A DNA stretch of 64,000 nucleotides from Paucidesulfovibrio gracilis DSM 16080 (GTDB lineage Bacteria; Desulfobacterota; Desulfovibrionia; Desulfovibrionales; Desulfovibrionaceae), in assembly GCF_900167125.1 (NCBI RefSeq), contig NZ_FUYC01000009.1, forward strand, positions 1 through 64,000, written 5' to 3'. The notes beneath the pieces were generated by a model that worked only from the letters and a program-made list of their open reading frames with translations, was not told the DNA's origin and did not search any database. Positions 36,381-44,862 of the stretch are shown here, piece by piece. The position numbers were made by a program, and so were the translations under genes. Within the stretch, counting starts at the first letter, position 1; each line of letters begins with the position of its first letter.

Positions 36381-37421
36381 ATGACCGAGCATATTCAGTT
36401 TTCACCGGAAAAAGATTGCCTTGTTTTGCTGGATCAGCGGGTTCTGCCCAACCGCGAGGATTGGTTTGATTGCACCACAACCGATGAAATTTGTTATGCT
36501 TTGGTTACCATGGTGGTGCGGGGCGCGCCGGCCATCGGGGTGACGGCCGCGTATGGTTGTTATGTGGCTGCGCGCGAGGTGCAAAAAAGCGGTGTTGGGG
36601 AATGGCGGTCTGCATTGGAAGCCAAGCTGGACCAGATCGAGAATGCTCGCCCCACGGCCGTGAATTTGCGCTGGGCCGTGCGGGAGATGCGCCGGATTTG
36701 GAACGAGGCTGGCTCGGTTGCTTTGGGTGAACTCTGCGGCATCTGGCTGGCCCGGGCCAAAGAGATTCACGAAGGCGACATCGCCATGTGTGAAGCCATT
36801 GGCACGTTTGGCGGCGCCCTGATTGCGGACGGCGACACCGTCATGACCCACTGTAATGCCGGAGCCTTGGCCACGGCAGGGTACGGCACGGCTCTTGGAG
36901 TGATCCGCGGGGCCGTGGACCAGGGAAAGCGGATTCAGGTCATTGCCAATGAAACTCGTCCGTTTTTGCAGGGGGCGAGGCTCACGGCGTACGAACTGCA
37001 CCGGGACGGCATCCCCGTGAAAGTGGCCTGCGACAATGCCTGTGCACTGTTGATGAAAAAAGGGCTGGTGCAAAAGGTGGTCGTGGGCGCGGACCGCATC
37101 GCGGCCAACGGCGATGCCGTGAACAAGATCGGCACCTATGGTGTGGCGTTGCTGGCCAAACATTTTGATATTCCGTTTTACGTGGCCGCCCCGGTCTATA
37201 CTATTGATCCGGAAACGCCCACCGGCGACCATGTCCCCATTGAGGACCGTACGCCGCGTGAGGTGACGCACGTCGGGGATCATCAAATCACCCCCGATGG
37301 TGTGGAGGTCTACAACCTGGCCTTTGACCCCACGCCCAACGAATTGATTGCTGGTATCGTCACCGAGAAAGGGGTCTTGTACCCGCCGTATGCGGAGGCC
37401 ATTGCCGCGTTGTTTCGCTAG
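36381..37421 (+). CDS. mtnA: S-methyl-5-thioribose-1-phosphate isomerase
   Basis: 346 residues. [10 protein letters not shown] near the start, [15 protein letters not shown] (~50), [19 protein letters not shown] (~157) with the catalytic Cys, [19 protein letters not shown] (~238) with the catalytic Asp, and PFYVAAP are all MtnA hallmarks. It acts in methionine salvage or, in anaerobes without oxygenase steps, in methylthioribose phosphate recycling. The ribosome site AGGAGGAAAC precedes the ATG. Confidence 0.95.
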   Translation: MTEHIQFSPEKDCLVLLDQRVLPNREDWFDCTTTDEICYALVTMVVRGAPAIGVTAAYGCYVAAREVQKSGVGEWRSALEAKLDQIENARPTAVNLRWAVREMRRIWNEAGSVALGELCGIWLARAKEIHEGDIAMCEAIGTFGGALIADGDTVMTHCNAGALATAGYGTALGVIRGAVDQGKRIQVIANETRPFLQGARLTAYELHRDGIPVKVACDNACALLMKKGLVQKVVVGADRIAANGDAVNKIGTYGVALLAKHFDIPFYVAAPVYTIDPETPTGDHVPIEDRTPREVTHVGDHQITPDGVEVYNLAFDPTPNELIAGIVTEKGVLYPPYAEAIAALFR

Positions 37422-37721
37422 GGAGCGTTCCGGCAGTCGCTGGATTGCTTCGGATGTGTTATTTTGTCGGGCTGTGAGGATCCGCACCATACCCCGGTCT
37501 CATGCCGGGACGGAAGGCGGATGCTTGCATGTCGTGTCGCAGTCGTGTATGGCTGCGGACCGCTGTTCGGCCATTCCTGCCACGGGCGGCCACCGGGCGG
37601 TTGCGCTCGGTATCGGCCTCCTTTATGATCTCCGTGTAATTTTTTTTCAATCCATAGGTTCGGGAACGGCGCGAACATCGAACGCGTCCCGCAGCCTTCC
37701 CGCAACAAATAGAGAATCGAC
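37422..37721. other. Intergenic region without visible gene
   Basis: Three hundred bases between mtnA and der. Short open frames on the minus strand overlap der or lack ribosome sites. No clear promoter, terminator or RNA fold was recognised. Confidence 0.5.
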
Positions 37722-39239
37722 ATGCCAGCCACTTTCGCACTTATCGGGCGCCCCAATGTGGGGAAGTCCACCCTGTTTAACCGGCTTTTGCGCCGAAGCC
37801 TCGCCATTACGCACGATACGCCCGGCGTAACCCGGGACCGTATCTACGGTGAAGGACTGATGCGTGGTGTGCCGTTCGCCCTCATCGACACCGGGGGCAT
37901 GGTTCTCGGGTTGGAGTCCGACCCGGGGCAGGGTGTGACCGGCCAGGGCTTTGAAGCCGAAATCGTGCAACAGGCCCAGGAAGGGATGGCGGAGTCCCAG
38001 GCCGTGTTGATGGTGGTGGACGGTCGGGCCGGATTGACCCACCTGGACGAAGAAGCCGCACGCTTGGCCCGGCAGAGCGGTAAGCCTGTGCTGTTGATCG
38101 TGAACAAGGTGGACGGCGCGGAATTGGAAGACCAGGCCCAAGTGGAGTTCCACGGATTGGGATTTGAGATGCTTTCCGTGTCCGCTTCCCACGGCTTTAA
38201 CCTGCAAACCCTGCGGGACAGGGTGGCGGATATGGCTCAGGAGTATGCGCCGGACGAACCGCCCTCGGACGTGGAACAGGGTTTGCGAATCGCCTTGCTG
38301 GGGCGGCCCAACGCGGGCAAATCCTCTACCATCAACGCCCTCATCGGTCAGGACCGGCTCATTGTCAGTGATGTGGCCGGAACGACGCGTGACAGCGTGG
38401 ACGTGACCTTTGAGCGGGGCAATAAGCGGTATACATTTGTGGACACCGCCGGGGTGCGCCGGAGAACCAACATTGTGGAGCGCCTGGAGCGGTTTACTGT
38501 GGTGCGCGCCCTCAAGAGCAGCAAAAAAGCGGACGTCACGGTCATGGTGGTGGATGCCATTGAAGGATTGACCCGTCAGGACAAACGGCTGCTGGAATTT
38601 TTGGTCAAGGAGAAGACTCCGTTTCTGGTAACCGTAAACAAAACGGATCTAGTGCCTTCCGGGGCGCTTTCGGATTTGAAGAAGGCGTTCGCCTTTGAAC
38701 TGCGTTTTGCTCCCCATGTGCCGGTGCTTTATACCTCGGCATTGCGGAAAAAAGGGTTGAACAAGGTGTTGCCGCTGGCCGGTCAGATTCATAAGGAATG
38801 CGCCACCAGGGTGGGAACCGGCGTGCTGAACCGGTCCATGACCGAGGCGCTGGAACGGCATCAGCCGCCTGTGGTCAAACGGCGCCGTCCGAAGTTTTAT
38901 TATCTTACTCAGGCGGATGCGGACGTTCCTACCTTTGTGTTCTTCATGAACGACCACACGTTGCTGAAGGACGCGTATCGACGCTATTTGGAGAACCAGC
39001 TCCGCAAAATGTTTGGCATCCAGTACGCCCCCATGCATCTCGTTTTTCGTTCTACGCATGAGAAAAAGGTCAAAGAGCTGAAGCGGGGCATTTCCGCATT
39101 GGGGAAAGTCGGTCCGGGCCGAAAGGTTCCCGGGGGTGAAGAGGAGAGCGCCGAAGGCGTTTCGGCACGAAAAAGCGGGCGTGCCGTGGCCAAGACCGAG
39201 TGGCGGCAAAAAAAACGGCGCCGGGGCGGATCTCGTTGA
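37722..39239 (+). CDS. der: Ribosome biogenesis GTPase Der (EngA)
   Basis: 505 residues with two tandem GTPase domains: GRPNVGKST (~residue 8) and GRPNAGKSS (~190), with NKVDGAELE and NKTDLVPSG as the two G4 motifs. A C-terminal KH-like domain ends near residue 440. The last ~60 residues are a Gly/Lys/Arg-rich extension. It acts in 50S assembly. Monocistronic, upstream of tRNA-Ser. Confidence 0.96.
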   Translation: MPATFALIGRPNVGKSTLFNRLLRRSLAITHDTPGVTRDRIYGEGLMRGVPFALIDTGGMVLGLESDPGQGVTGQGFEAEIVQQAQEGMAESQAVLMVVDGRAGLTHLDEEAARLARQSGKPVLLIVNKVDGAELEDQAQVEFHGLGFEMLSVSASHGFNLQTLRDRVADMAQEYAPDEPPSDVEQGLRIALLGRPNAGKSSTINALIGQDRLIVSDVAGTTRDSVDVTFERGNKRYTFVDTAGVRRRTNIVERLERFTVVRALKSSKKADVTVMVVDAIEGLTRQDKRLLEFLVKEKTPFLVTVNKTDLVPSGALSDLKKAFAFELRFAPHVPVLYTSALRKKGLNKVLPLAGQIHKECATRVGTGVLNRSMTEALERHQPPVVKRRRPKFYYLTQADADVPTFVFFMNDHTLLKDAYRRYLENQLRKMFGIQYAPMHLVFRSTHEKKVKELKRGISALGKVGPGRKVPGGEEESAEGVSARKSGRAVAKTEWRQKKRRRGGSR

Positions 39240-39254
39240 ATCGAAGCGTACGTC

Positions 39255-39283
39255 TTGACAGGAGATACGGGAGAGGGTAAAGC
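39255..39283 (+). promoter_or_regulatory. Sigma-70 promoter of tRNA-Ser
   Basis: TTGACA (39255-39260), 17-base spacer, TAAAGC (39278-39283); start predicted about 35 bases before the tRNA. Confidence 0.65.
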
Positions 39284-39324
39284 CTCCCCCTGGTCACCGT
39301 AACACAGCGGTGTGCAAACCATAT

Positions 39325-39418
39325 GGAGAGGTGGCCGAGCAAGGCTGAAGGCGCTCGCCTGCTAAGCGAGTATAGGGCTAACACTCTATCGGGGGTTCAA
39401 ATCCCCCCCTCTCCGCCA
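39325..39418 (+). tRNA. tRNA-Ser (GCT)
   Basis: 94 nt including the encoded CCA. Acceptor GGAGAGG/CCTCTCC, anticodon stem CTCGC/GCGAG with loop CTGCTAA (anticodon GCT at 39361-39363, codons AGC/AGU). A long variable arm typical of tRNA-Ser is present. The 3' end borders the accessory island. Confidence 0.97.
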
Positions 39419-39433
39419 TATTTCAAAGTATGC

Positions 39434-39470
39434 AGGCTGTCAGTTTCACCGCTGGCAGCCTCTTTGTGTT
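39434..39470 (+). terminator. Terminator after tRNA-Ser
   Basis: AGGCTGTCAG (39434-39443) pairs with CTGGCAGCCT (39452-39461; one G-U), followed by CTTTGTGTTTG. Confidence 0.65.
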
Positions 39471-39547
39471 TGTGGTGGTCCTCGTTGATTGCCCGAGGAT
39501 TGCCCGGGACTTTTTGGCAAAGGATGTAATCAACCAAGGAGGTTTGT

Positions 39548-39769
39548 ATGGAGGACAAATCCCTCTTCGAAGTCGTTGTTATGTTGGTTTTTATTTTTCT
39601 TGCCGGAAGTGTGTTGACTGCCATGGGCTATGCGGTCGTGGTGGTGCTCCCCGGGGAACTGCTGGGGTTTGACCCGCCGTTGGATGAAATGTGGAACTAT
39701 TGGCTTTATGGTTTGGGCGGGGTTGCGTATATAGCGCATGTGCTCAGAAGTGGGACCGTGTTCAAATAG
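39548..39769 (+). CDS. Small membrane protein of unknown function
   Basis: 73 residues with a strong AAGGAGGTTTGT ribosome site. Two hydrophobic segments (about residues 8-36 and 48-65) suggest a hairpin inner-membrane protein. No family recognised. It is the first gene of the region between the two tRNA genes. Confidence 0.6.
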   Translation: MEDKSLFEVVVMLVFIFLAGSVLTAMGYAVVVVLPGELLGFDPPLDEMWNYWLYGLGGVAYIAHVLRSGTVFK

Positions 39770-40141
39770 CCTGTGTGCTGCCTGCTTGTCCCTGGAGAAA
39801 TGGCCGGGGGGAATTCATCGCGAGACGGGGTCTCCCGTGCAGGGGGACGGATAGTTATTGGTTGTACGAAAATAACGGGCTGGAGAGGACGTCCGGCTCT
39901 CTCATTTCAAGCCAGAGTTCCGCCCCCGGCCAGGACCGTGCCGAAATCCACATGAGTCCTAGATCCCACATGAGTCCCCCTTGGTCTACATGACCAGATG
40001 ATTTGCAAAGGGTCAAAATAGCGCCTATATGGATATCGTCTGCAAGCTGCCCTTTTCATGAAAAAGGGTTCAGCCGCAGCCAGCGGCGCCGAACAGAGTG
40101 TTTCAATCAGCGAAACGGCCAAAATCACATGAGAGAGAACC
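39770..40141. other. Non-coding accessory region with short direct repeats
   Basis: No convincing gene. It carries two exact copies of CCACATGAGTCC 18 bases apart (39948-39959, 39966-39977) and a weaker third copy near 39986. A CCCTTTT/AAAAGGG hairpin lies at 40050-40068, without a T run. Confidence 0.5.
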
Positions 40142-40627
40142 GTGAAGGACATACCGTCGGACATCTACCGGGAATGCGATGGATACATGATCCTGCTCAC
40201 GGTCTTGTATACGCACCGGCACTCTCCCGAGAAAGAAAAATGGGAGATGAAACGACAGGCTATCTTCAATGAAATCGACAAGCTGTCGGACGAGAGCATC
40301 GGAAAGAGAGCGCGGGCCGCATTTCAGGAGATGTTCGACCGCGTGAACAGCGCCGATGAATCCGCGTTCGGCTGGTTGTATCCCGAAATTTATCTCCTCA
40401 TCGACACCCTTGACTGGTTCAACAACAATCCCGAGGAATCCGATACGACCAAGGGAGGAATTTTACGAATGAGGACGCGCCTCGAAAAAATCGCAGAAAC
40501 CGCGCCGAACAACTCCCCTAAAGGAATATGGATAATGAGCATCTTCATGGCATACATGAGCGGCGGCACACCCTGGTGGGATAGCCCAGACCCTCTTCCG
40601 AACCTACGAAAACACGCTGATTCCTGA
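40142..40627 (+). CDS. Orphan protein of unknown function
   Basis: 161 residues from a GTG start with only GAGAGAA upstream. It is acidic, rich in Met, Glu, Asp and aromatic residues, and has no signal peptide; a weak hydrophobic patch lies near residue 130. Codon choice is more A-rich than the surrounding housekeeping genes, consistent with transfer. No domain was recognised. Confidence 0.5.
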   Translation: MKDIPSDIYRECDGYMILLTVLYTHRHSPEKEKWEMKRQAIFNEIDKLSDESIGKRARAAFQEMFDRVNSADESAFGWLYPEIYLLIDTLDWFNNNPEESDTTKGGILRMRTRLEKIAETAPNNSPKGIWIMSIFMAYMSGGTPWWDSPDPLPNLRKHADS

Positions 40628-40669
40628 CGCCAAACAGGACTCTGCACGAAAGCGATCGCTCCAAAATGA

Positions 40670-40873
40670 AAGTGGCTCTACAACAACGGGAGTGAGGTTG
40701 TTCGGGAGGCATTGCGGTTCATGGAGACGCACGAGGAGCTGGTCCGGCAGATGAAGATCGACGCGCTCAGGCGGGAACTACGCCTTGGAGCCGAGCAGGC
40801 AGAACGCGGCGAGTTCTTCGAAGACATCATGGAAGACATCATCGCCGAGGCAAGGCAACGCCGAAATGGCTGA
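40670..40873 (+). pseudogene. ParD-type antitoxin remnant (5' truncated)
   Basis: In frame, residues NNGSEVVREALRFMETHEEL followed by LRRELRLGAEQAERGEFFED match the second half of ParD antitoxins (SEVVREALR is the family hallmark). A stop codon at 40667-40669 cuts the frame directly upstream, and no ribbon-helix-helix DNA-binding N-terminus is found. The only ATG (40721) would give a 50-residue fragment. The end overlaps the toxin start by eight bases, the normal parDE arrangement. Confidence 0.7.
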
Positions 40874-41141
40874 TGTCCGCATCACTCCGGCAGCCAAGGT
40901 GCAGTTACTCGACATCTGGAAATACACGACGGAACAGTGGGACGAGGATCAGGCAGACGCCTCCCCGCGCGACATCAAGACCGCATTGGACCGCCTAGCA
41001 GAGAATCCCATGCTCGGTATTCTTCAACCTGAGATTTTTCGTTGTGGGGCTGATATACATTTGGGCTACGGCGCTTATCCAGCGGTGTGGTTTGGTTGGC
41101 AGCCAGAACTGACCTTACGGGAGCCGACAATTTTGGCGTAG
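40866..41141 (+). pseudogene. ParE-type toxin with lost C-terminus
   Basis: 91 residues from the ATG at 40866. The first ~55 residues (RITPAAKVQLLDIWKYTTEQW, DRLAENPMLG) match RelE/ParE toxins. After LGI the sequence no longer resembles the family: the normal ending with HxIFYR and ILHxRMD is absent and replaced by unrelated residues. A deletion or substitution has probably removed the functional end. With the broken antitoxin this is a dead TA locus. Confidence 0.65.
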
Positions 41142-41176
41142 AATTGCGTGGAGCGTTTTGTATGGTTGAGAGCATG

Positions 41177-41212
41177 CAAAAGACCGGCAAATCATCGCTG
41201 ACTTGCCGGTCT
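41177..41212 (-). terminator. Terminator of tRNA-Val
   Basis: AGACCGGCAA (41181-41190) with TTGCCGGTCT (41203-41212). On the minus strand the stem is followed by TTTT, just beyond the tRNA 3' end. Confidence 0.7.
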
Positions 41213-41223
41213 GTTCATTGCAG

Positions 41224-41299
<76 letters not shown>

Positions 41300-41313
41300 T
41301 CGTGAGGAGAAGT

Positions 41314-41342
41314 GTTTAACCAAAAGGCCGGTGGATTGGCAA
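41314..41342 (-). promoter_or_regulatory. Sigma-70 promoter of tRNA-Val
   Basis: Minus strand TTGCCA (41337-41342), 17-base spacer, TTAAAC (41314-41319), just upstream of the tRNA. Confidence 0.55.
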
Positions 41343-41371
41343 GTACTTTTTTGCCTCGGGCCGGAATTTTT

Positions 41372-43492
41372 TTATTTCACTTCCACGGTTTTTCCCGTCG
41401 CTGCATCACTTGATGCACCAAGAAGCGGAGCGGGCATGTCGCGGTCGTAGCAGGTCAAGCCGCAGCGCAGGCAGCGGTTGGCTTCGTAAAGCGCCTCGGA
41501 TTCACTGATGGTGCCTTCCACCTCGTCAAAGCACTGCGTGCGGTCGTCCAGATCGCAGACATGGGGCATGGCCGTGCGTTCCTTCAATTCAACGTCCGTC
41601 ACGTCTTTGAACAGCGTGTAATCCATGAGTCCATGCAGCACGTTGTCGGGAACGGTGACCTTGCCGGACGCGAGGTAGTGATGAATGGCCCGTGCGGCAC
41701 GCCGCCCCGCGCCAATGGCGGAAATGACGAGGCTGGGACCGGTGAACATATCGCCGCCTGTGAAGACATAGGGGATGGCGGTCTGGAGAGTGTCGGGATC
41801 AGCCGCCAGCGTCCGCCAGCGTGTGGCTTCCAGGGGGCATTCCTGGTCCTCTTCATACAGGCAGTCCAGGGCCGGTTTCTGGCCGATGGCCGCGAGTACG
41901 GAATCCGCTTCCAATACGGTCTCCGAGCCGGGAACCGGTTCCGGACGGCGGCGGCCTGACGCGTCTGCTTCGCCGAGACGCATCTGCACATATTTCACGC
42001 CGCAGGCATGGCCGGAATCATCAAGCACCACCTCCACGGGTTGGGCCAGGAACTGGAAGTTCACGCCTTCCTGTTCCGCTCCTTCGATTTCTTCCGGGTT
42101 GGCGGGCATTTCCTCCCTGGATCGCCGATACATCAGTGTTACGTCCGCACCGAGGCGTACGCTTGTTCGGGCCGAGTCAATGGCGGTATTGCCGCCGCCG
42201 ATGACGATGACCCGTTTGCCGATGCCGGTGCGTACGTTCAAGCCGACTTTGGTGAGCATTTCCGTGCCGCTCATGACGCCGGGGGCGTCCTCGCCGGGGA
42301 TGCGCAACGTGGCGTTGGCCCAGGCTCCGATCCCCAGGAATACAGCGTCGTAATTTCGTTCACCAAGAGATTCCAGGGTAATATCCCGGCCGAAGCGTTT
42401 TTCGGTGCGCACTTTGACCCCGAGATCAAGGATGCCCTGGATTTCCCAATCGAGCACATCCTTTGGGAGCCGGTATTCCGGGATGCCGTAGCGGAGCTGG
42501 CCGCCCAGTTTGGGCATGGACTCGAAAATGGTGGGGTTGTGGCCGAAGCGGCGCAGAAAGTAGGCGCAGGACAAACCAGCCGGACCGCCGCCGATGACGG
42601 CCACGCGCTGACCCGTGGAGGGCGCGCAATGCACGGGTAACCGGGTGCCGGAATTCATCTCCCAATCCGCTACAAACCGTTTGAGCATGTTAATGCCCAC
42701 GGGTTCGTCCACATGGCCCCGTCGGCAAACGGTTTCGCAGGGGCGGGGGCAGACGCGTCCGCAAACCAGCAGCAGGGGGTTGCGTTCCTTGATCGTCTGC
42801 ACTGCGCTGGCATAGTCGCCGTTTTTTACGCAGTTGATGTATTTGGGAATATTGATTTCACCCGGGCAGCGCTGGCGGCAGGGAGCCAGGCAGTCCGATG
42901 TCTGGTTGAGATGCAGAAGCGAGTCGGTGACGCCGTAAACGGACATGACTCCCCGGGGGCAAACCTCTTCGCATTTGCCGCAGGCGCGGCAGGCATCTGG
43001 ATTGACGACTGGATATCCGTTTTCGCCCATGAAAATGGCGTCAAACGGGCAGGCGCGAACACAGCTCCCCAAGCCCAGACAACCTTCGGGACACATCTTG
43101 GAACCGCCGTGAAGCAGGTGTTGGGCGCGGCAGTCGGATGCTCCCTCATAGTGATAGTTTTCCTCGGCGCGGATTCCGCCGGTACAGTCCACATGCGCCA
43201 GACGCGGTTCCAGAGTGACCACCTTGAGTCCCATAATCGAGGCCACGTTGCGGGCGACTTCCTCGCCGCCTACGATGCAGACGTCGGCCCCCTCCTTGCC
43301 GGCCACCACGGCAGCGGCGGCTCCGGCGCATCCTGGGTAGCCGCAGCCACCGCAGTTGGCTCCGGCCAGGGCGTCCTCCACTTGGGCCAGGCGAGGGTCT
43401 TCATCCACATACAGCAGACGGGAAGCCACGCCCAGAATAACGGCGGCGGTGAATCCGATGCCCATCAGGGCCAGGAAGGATGTGAAAATCAT
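41372..43492 (-). CDS. rnfB: RnfB fused to a GltD/NfnB-type NAD(P)H-flavin oxidoreductase
   Basis: 706 residues; ordinary RnfB has 180-330. Residues 1-30 are one membrane helix. The RnfB cluster ANCGGCGYPGCAGAA is at ~45-58, followed by a two-cluster ferredoxin domain (CLGLGSCVRACP, CRACGKCEEVCP, ~135-180). From ~199 the protein is GltD-like: the Cys-rich N-terminal unit (CLAPCRQRCPG, CGRVCPRPCETVC), FAD site VAVIGGGPAGLSCAYFL (~298), NAD(P)H site VIVIGGGNTAID (~426), the YRRSREEMPA segment, and a C-terminal CLRCGLTC. It should pass electrons between pyridine nucleotide, flavin and RnfB iron-sulfur clusters on the cytoplasmic side. Last gene of the Rnf operon. Confidence 0.92.
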   Translation of the reverse strand: MIFTSFLALMGIGFTAAVILGVASRLLYVDEDPRLAQVEDALAGANCGGCGYPGCAGAAAAVVAGKEGADVCIVGGEEVARNVASIMGLKVVTLEPRLAHVDCTGGIRAEENYHYEGASDCRAQHLLHGGSKMCPEGCLGLGSCVRACPFDAIFMGENGYPVVNPDACRACGKCEEVCPRGVMSVYGVTDSLLHLNQTSDCLAPCRQRCPGEINIPKYINCVKNGDYASAVQTIKERNPLLLVCGRVCPRPCETVCRRGHVDEPVGINMLKRFVADWEMNSGTRLPVHCAPSTGQRVAVIGGGPAGLSCAYFLRRFGHNPTIFESMPKLGGQLRYGIPEYRLPKDVLDWEIQGILDLGVKVRTEKRFGRDITLESLGERNYDAVFLGIGAWANATLRIPGEDAPGVMSGTEMLTKVGLNVRTGIGKRVIVIGGGNTAIDSARTSVRLGADVTLMYRRSREEMPANPEEIEGAEQEGVNFQFLAQPVEVVLDDSGHACGVKYVQMRLGEADASGRRRPEPVPGSETVLEADSVLAAIGQKPALDCLYEEDQECPLEATRWRTLAADPDTLQTAIPYVFTGGDMFTGPSLVISAIGAGRRAARAIHHYLASGKVTVPDNVLHGLMDYTLFKDVTDVELKERTAMPHVCDLDDRTQCFDEVEGTISESEALYEANRCLRCGLTCYDRDMPAPLLGASSDAATGKTVEVK

Positions 43493-43579
43493 GAACGCTC
43501 CTTGCGAAGACGAAAGCTGAACATACGGATCGAGTTTGTGACCGTGTCGCCTGCTACAGCAGGCCGCTTGTGAGCCGGG

Positions 43580-44158
43580 CTAGGAAATCATGCCCTTAAA
43601 GGCGAAGAACGCCAGGGACATAAGTCCGGCCAGAATCAAGGCGATGGGGGTACCCTTCAAGGATCGCGGTACCCGCACCAAATCCAGCCGTTCCCGTATG
43701 CCGGAAAGGATCACCAGGGCCAACGCAAACCCGACACCCGAGGCAAAGGCGAAGACCACGGCTTTGAAAAAGTCGTATTCCTTGCGTTGCACAATGAGAG
43801 CGATGCCGAGCACGGCGCAGTTGGTGGTGATGAGCGGCAGAAAAATACCCAGTGAACGGTAGAGCGGGGGCAGCATCTTTTTCAGGAACATCTCCACGAA
43901 TTGCACCAGCGAGGCGATGACCAGAATGAAGGCGATGGTTTGCAGGTAGCCAAGGCCCGCGGGAAGCAGCAGATACTCCTGCACCAGCCAGGTGATGGCT
44001 GTGGAAAGGGTTGCCACAAAGACTACGGCCGCGCCCATGCCCCCGGCCACGCTTAAACTTTTTGACGTGCCGATAAAGGGACAGTTGCCCAGGTATTGGG
44101 CCAGGACAATATTATTGACGAATATGGCCGCCAGGACCAGAAGCAGATATTCCTGCAT
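43580..44158 (-). CDS. rnfA: Rnf electron transport complex subunit A
   Basis: 192 residues, six membrane helices. It begins MQEYLLLVLAAIFVNNIVLAQ and contains GNCPFIG and ITTNCAVLG, the inverted-repeat cysteines that with RnfE hold a 2Fe-2S centre in the membrane. Length and motifs are canonical. It starts three bases after rnfE. Confidence 0.97.
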   Translation of the reverse strand: MQEYLLLVLAAIFVNNIVLAQYLGNCPFIGTSKSLSVAGGMGAAVVFVATLSTAITWLVQEYLLLPAGLGYLQTIAFILVIASLVQFVEMFLKKMLPPLYRSLGIFLPLITTNCAVLGIALIVQRKEYDFFKAVVFAFASGVGFALALVILSGIRERLDLVRVPRSLKGTPIALILAGLMSLAFFAFKGMIS

Positions 44159-44161
44159 GGC

Positions 44162-44836
44162 TTAGCGCTCCGTTCCCTTGCACAAGCCGCATGACCCGCA
44201 CTCGTGAGTGGGGTTGGCCCGGGGCGCAAGTCCCCGGCGACGGCGTTGCAGGTTGGTGAAATAGTTCATGGCTCCCAGAACCATGCCCAGGCAGACGAAC
44301 GCGCCAGGTGCCTCAATCATGAAACTGAAGGGTTTGAACGAGGGACCGAAAAGCTCTGCGCCGAACAGGGTGCCGTAGCCTGAGATTTCGCGGATCGCTC
44401 CCAAAAAGGTCAGGGAGAGCGTAAAACCCAGCCCCATGCCCAGACCGTCCGCCACGGAAAGGTGCGGCGGATTCTTGGAAGCAAATGCTTCGGCTCTTCC
44501 GAGGATGATGCAGTTTACCACGATGAGGGAAACAAAGATCCCCAGTTTTTGGTACAGGGTGTAGGCAAAGGCCTGCATGAGCAGCTCCACGGCCACCACC
44601 AGCGAGGCCGCGATAACGATATAGCAGGCGATGCGTACCTTGGGGGGCACAATTTTGCGCACCAGGGAAACGAGCAGGTTGGAAAGGGTGAGCACGAATA
44701 CAACGGCCATGCCCATGCCGAATCCGCCGTCTGCCGTCTTGGTCACGGCCAGCACGGGGCAGAGTCCGAGCACCAGGCGGAAAGGCGGCAGTTCTTTCCA
44801 CAATCCTTTGGAAAATTCCTTCCACATTCTGATCAT
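44162..44836 (-). CDS. rnfE: Rnf electron transport complex subunit E
   Basis: 224 residues and homologous to RnfA, with GLCPVLAVTK in the first half and IVVNCIILGRAEAFAS later, carrying the two conserved Cys. About six membrane helices. The C-terminus has an extra short Cys-containing tail (HECGSCGLCKG), which is unusual and might bind a metal or cluster. Confidence 0.95.
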   Translation of the reverse strand: MIRMWKEFSKGLWKELPPFRLVLGLCPVLAVTKTADGGFGMGMAVVFVLTLSNLLVSLVRKIVPPKVRIACYIVIAASLVVAVELLMQAFAYTLYQKLGIFVSLIVVNCIILGRAEAFASKNPPHLSVADGLGMGLGFTLSLTFLGAIREISGYGTLFGAELFGPSFKPFSFMIEAPGAFVCLGMVLGAMNYFTNLQRRRRGLAPRANPTHECGSCGLCKGTER

Positions 44837-44862
44837 GATTTCTCCATCATGCCGGACCCGCG

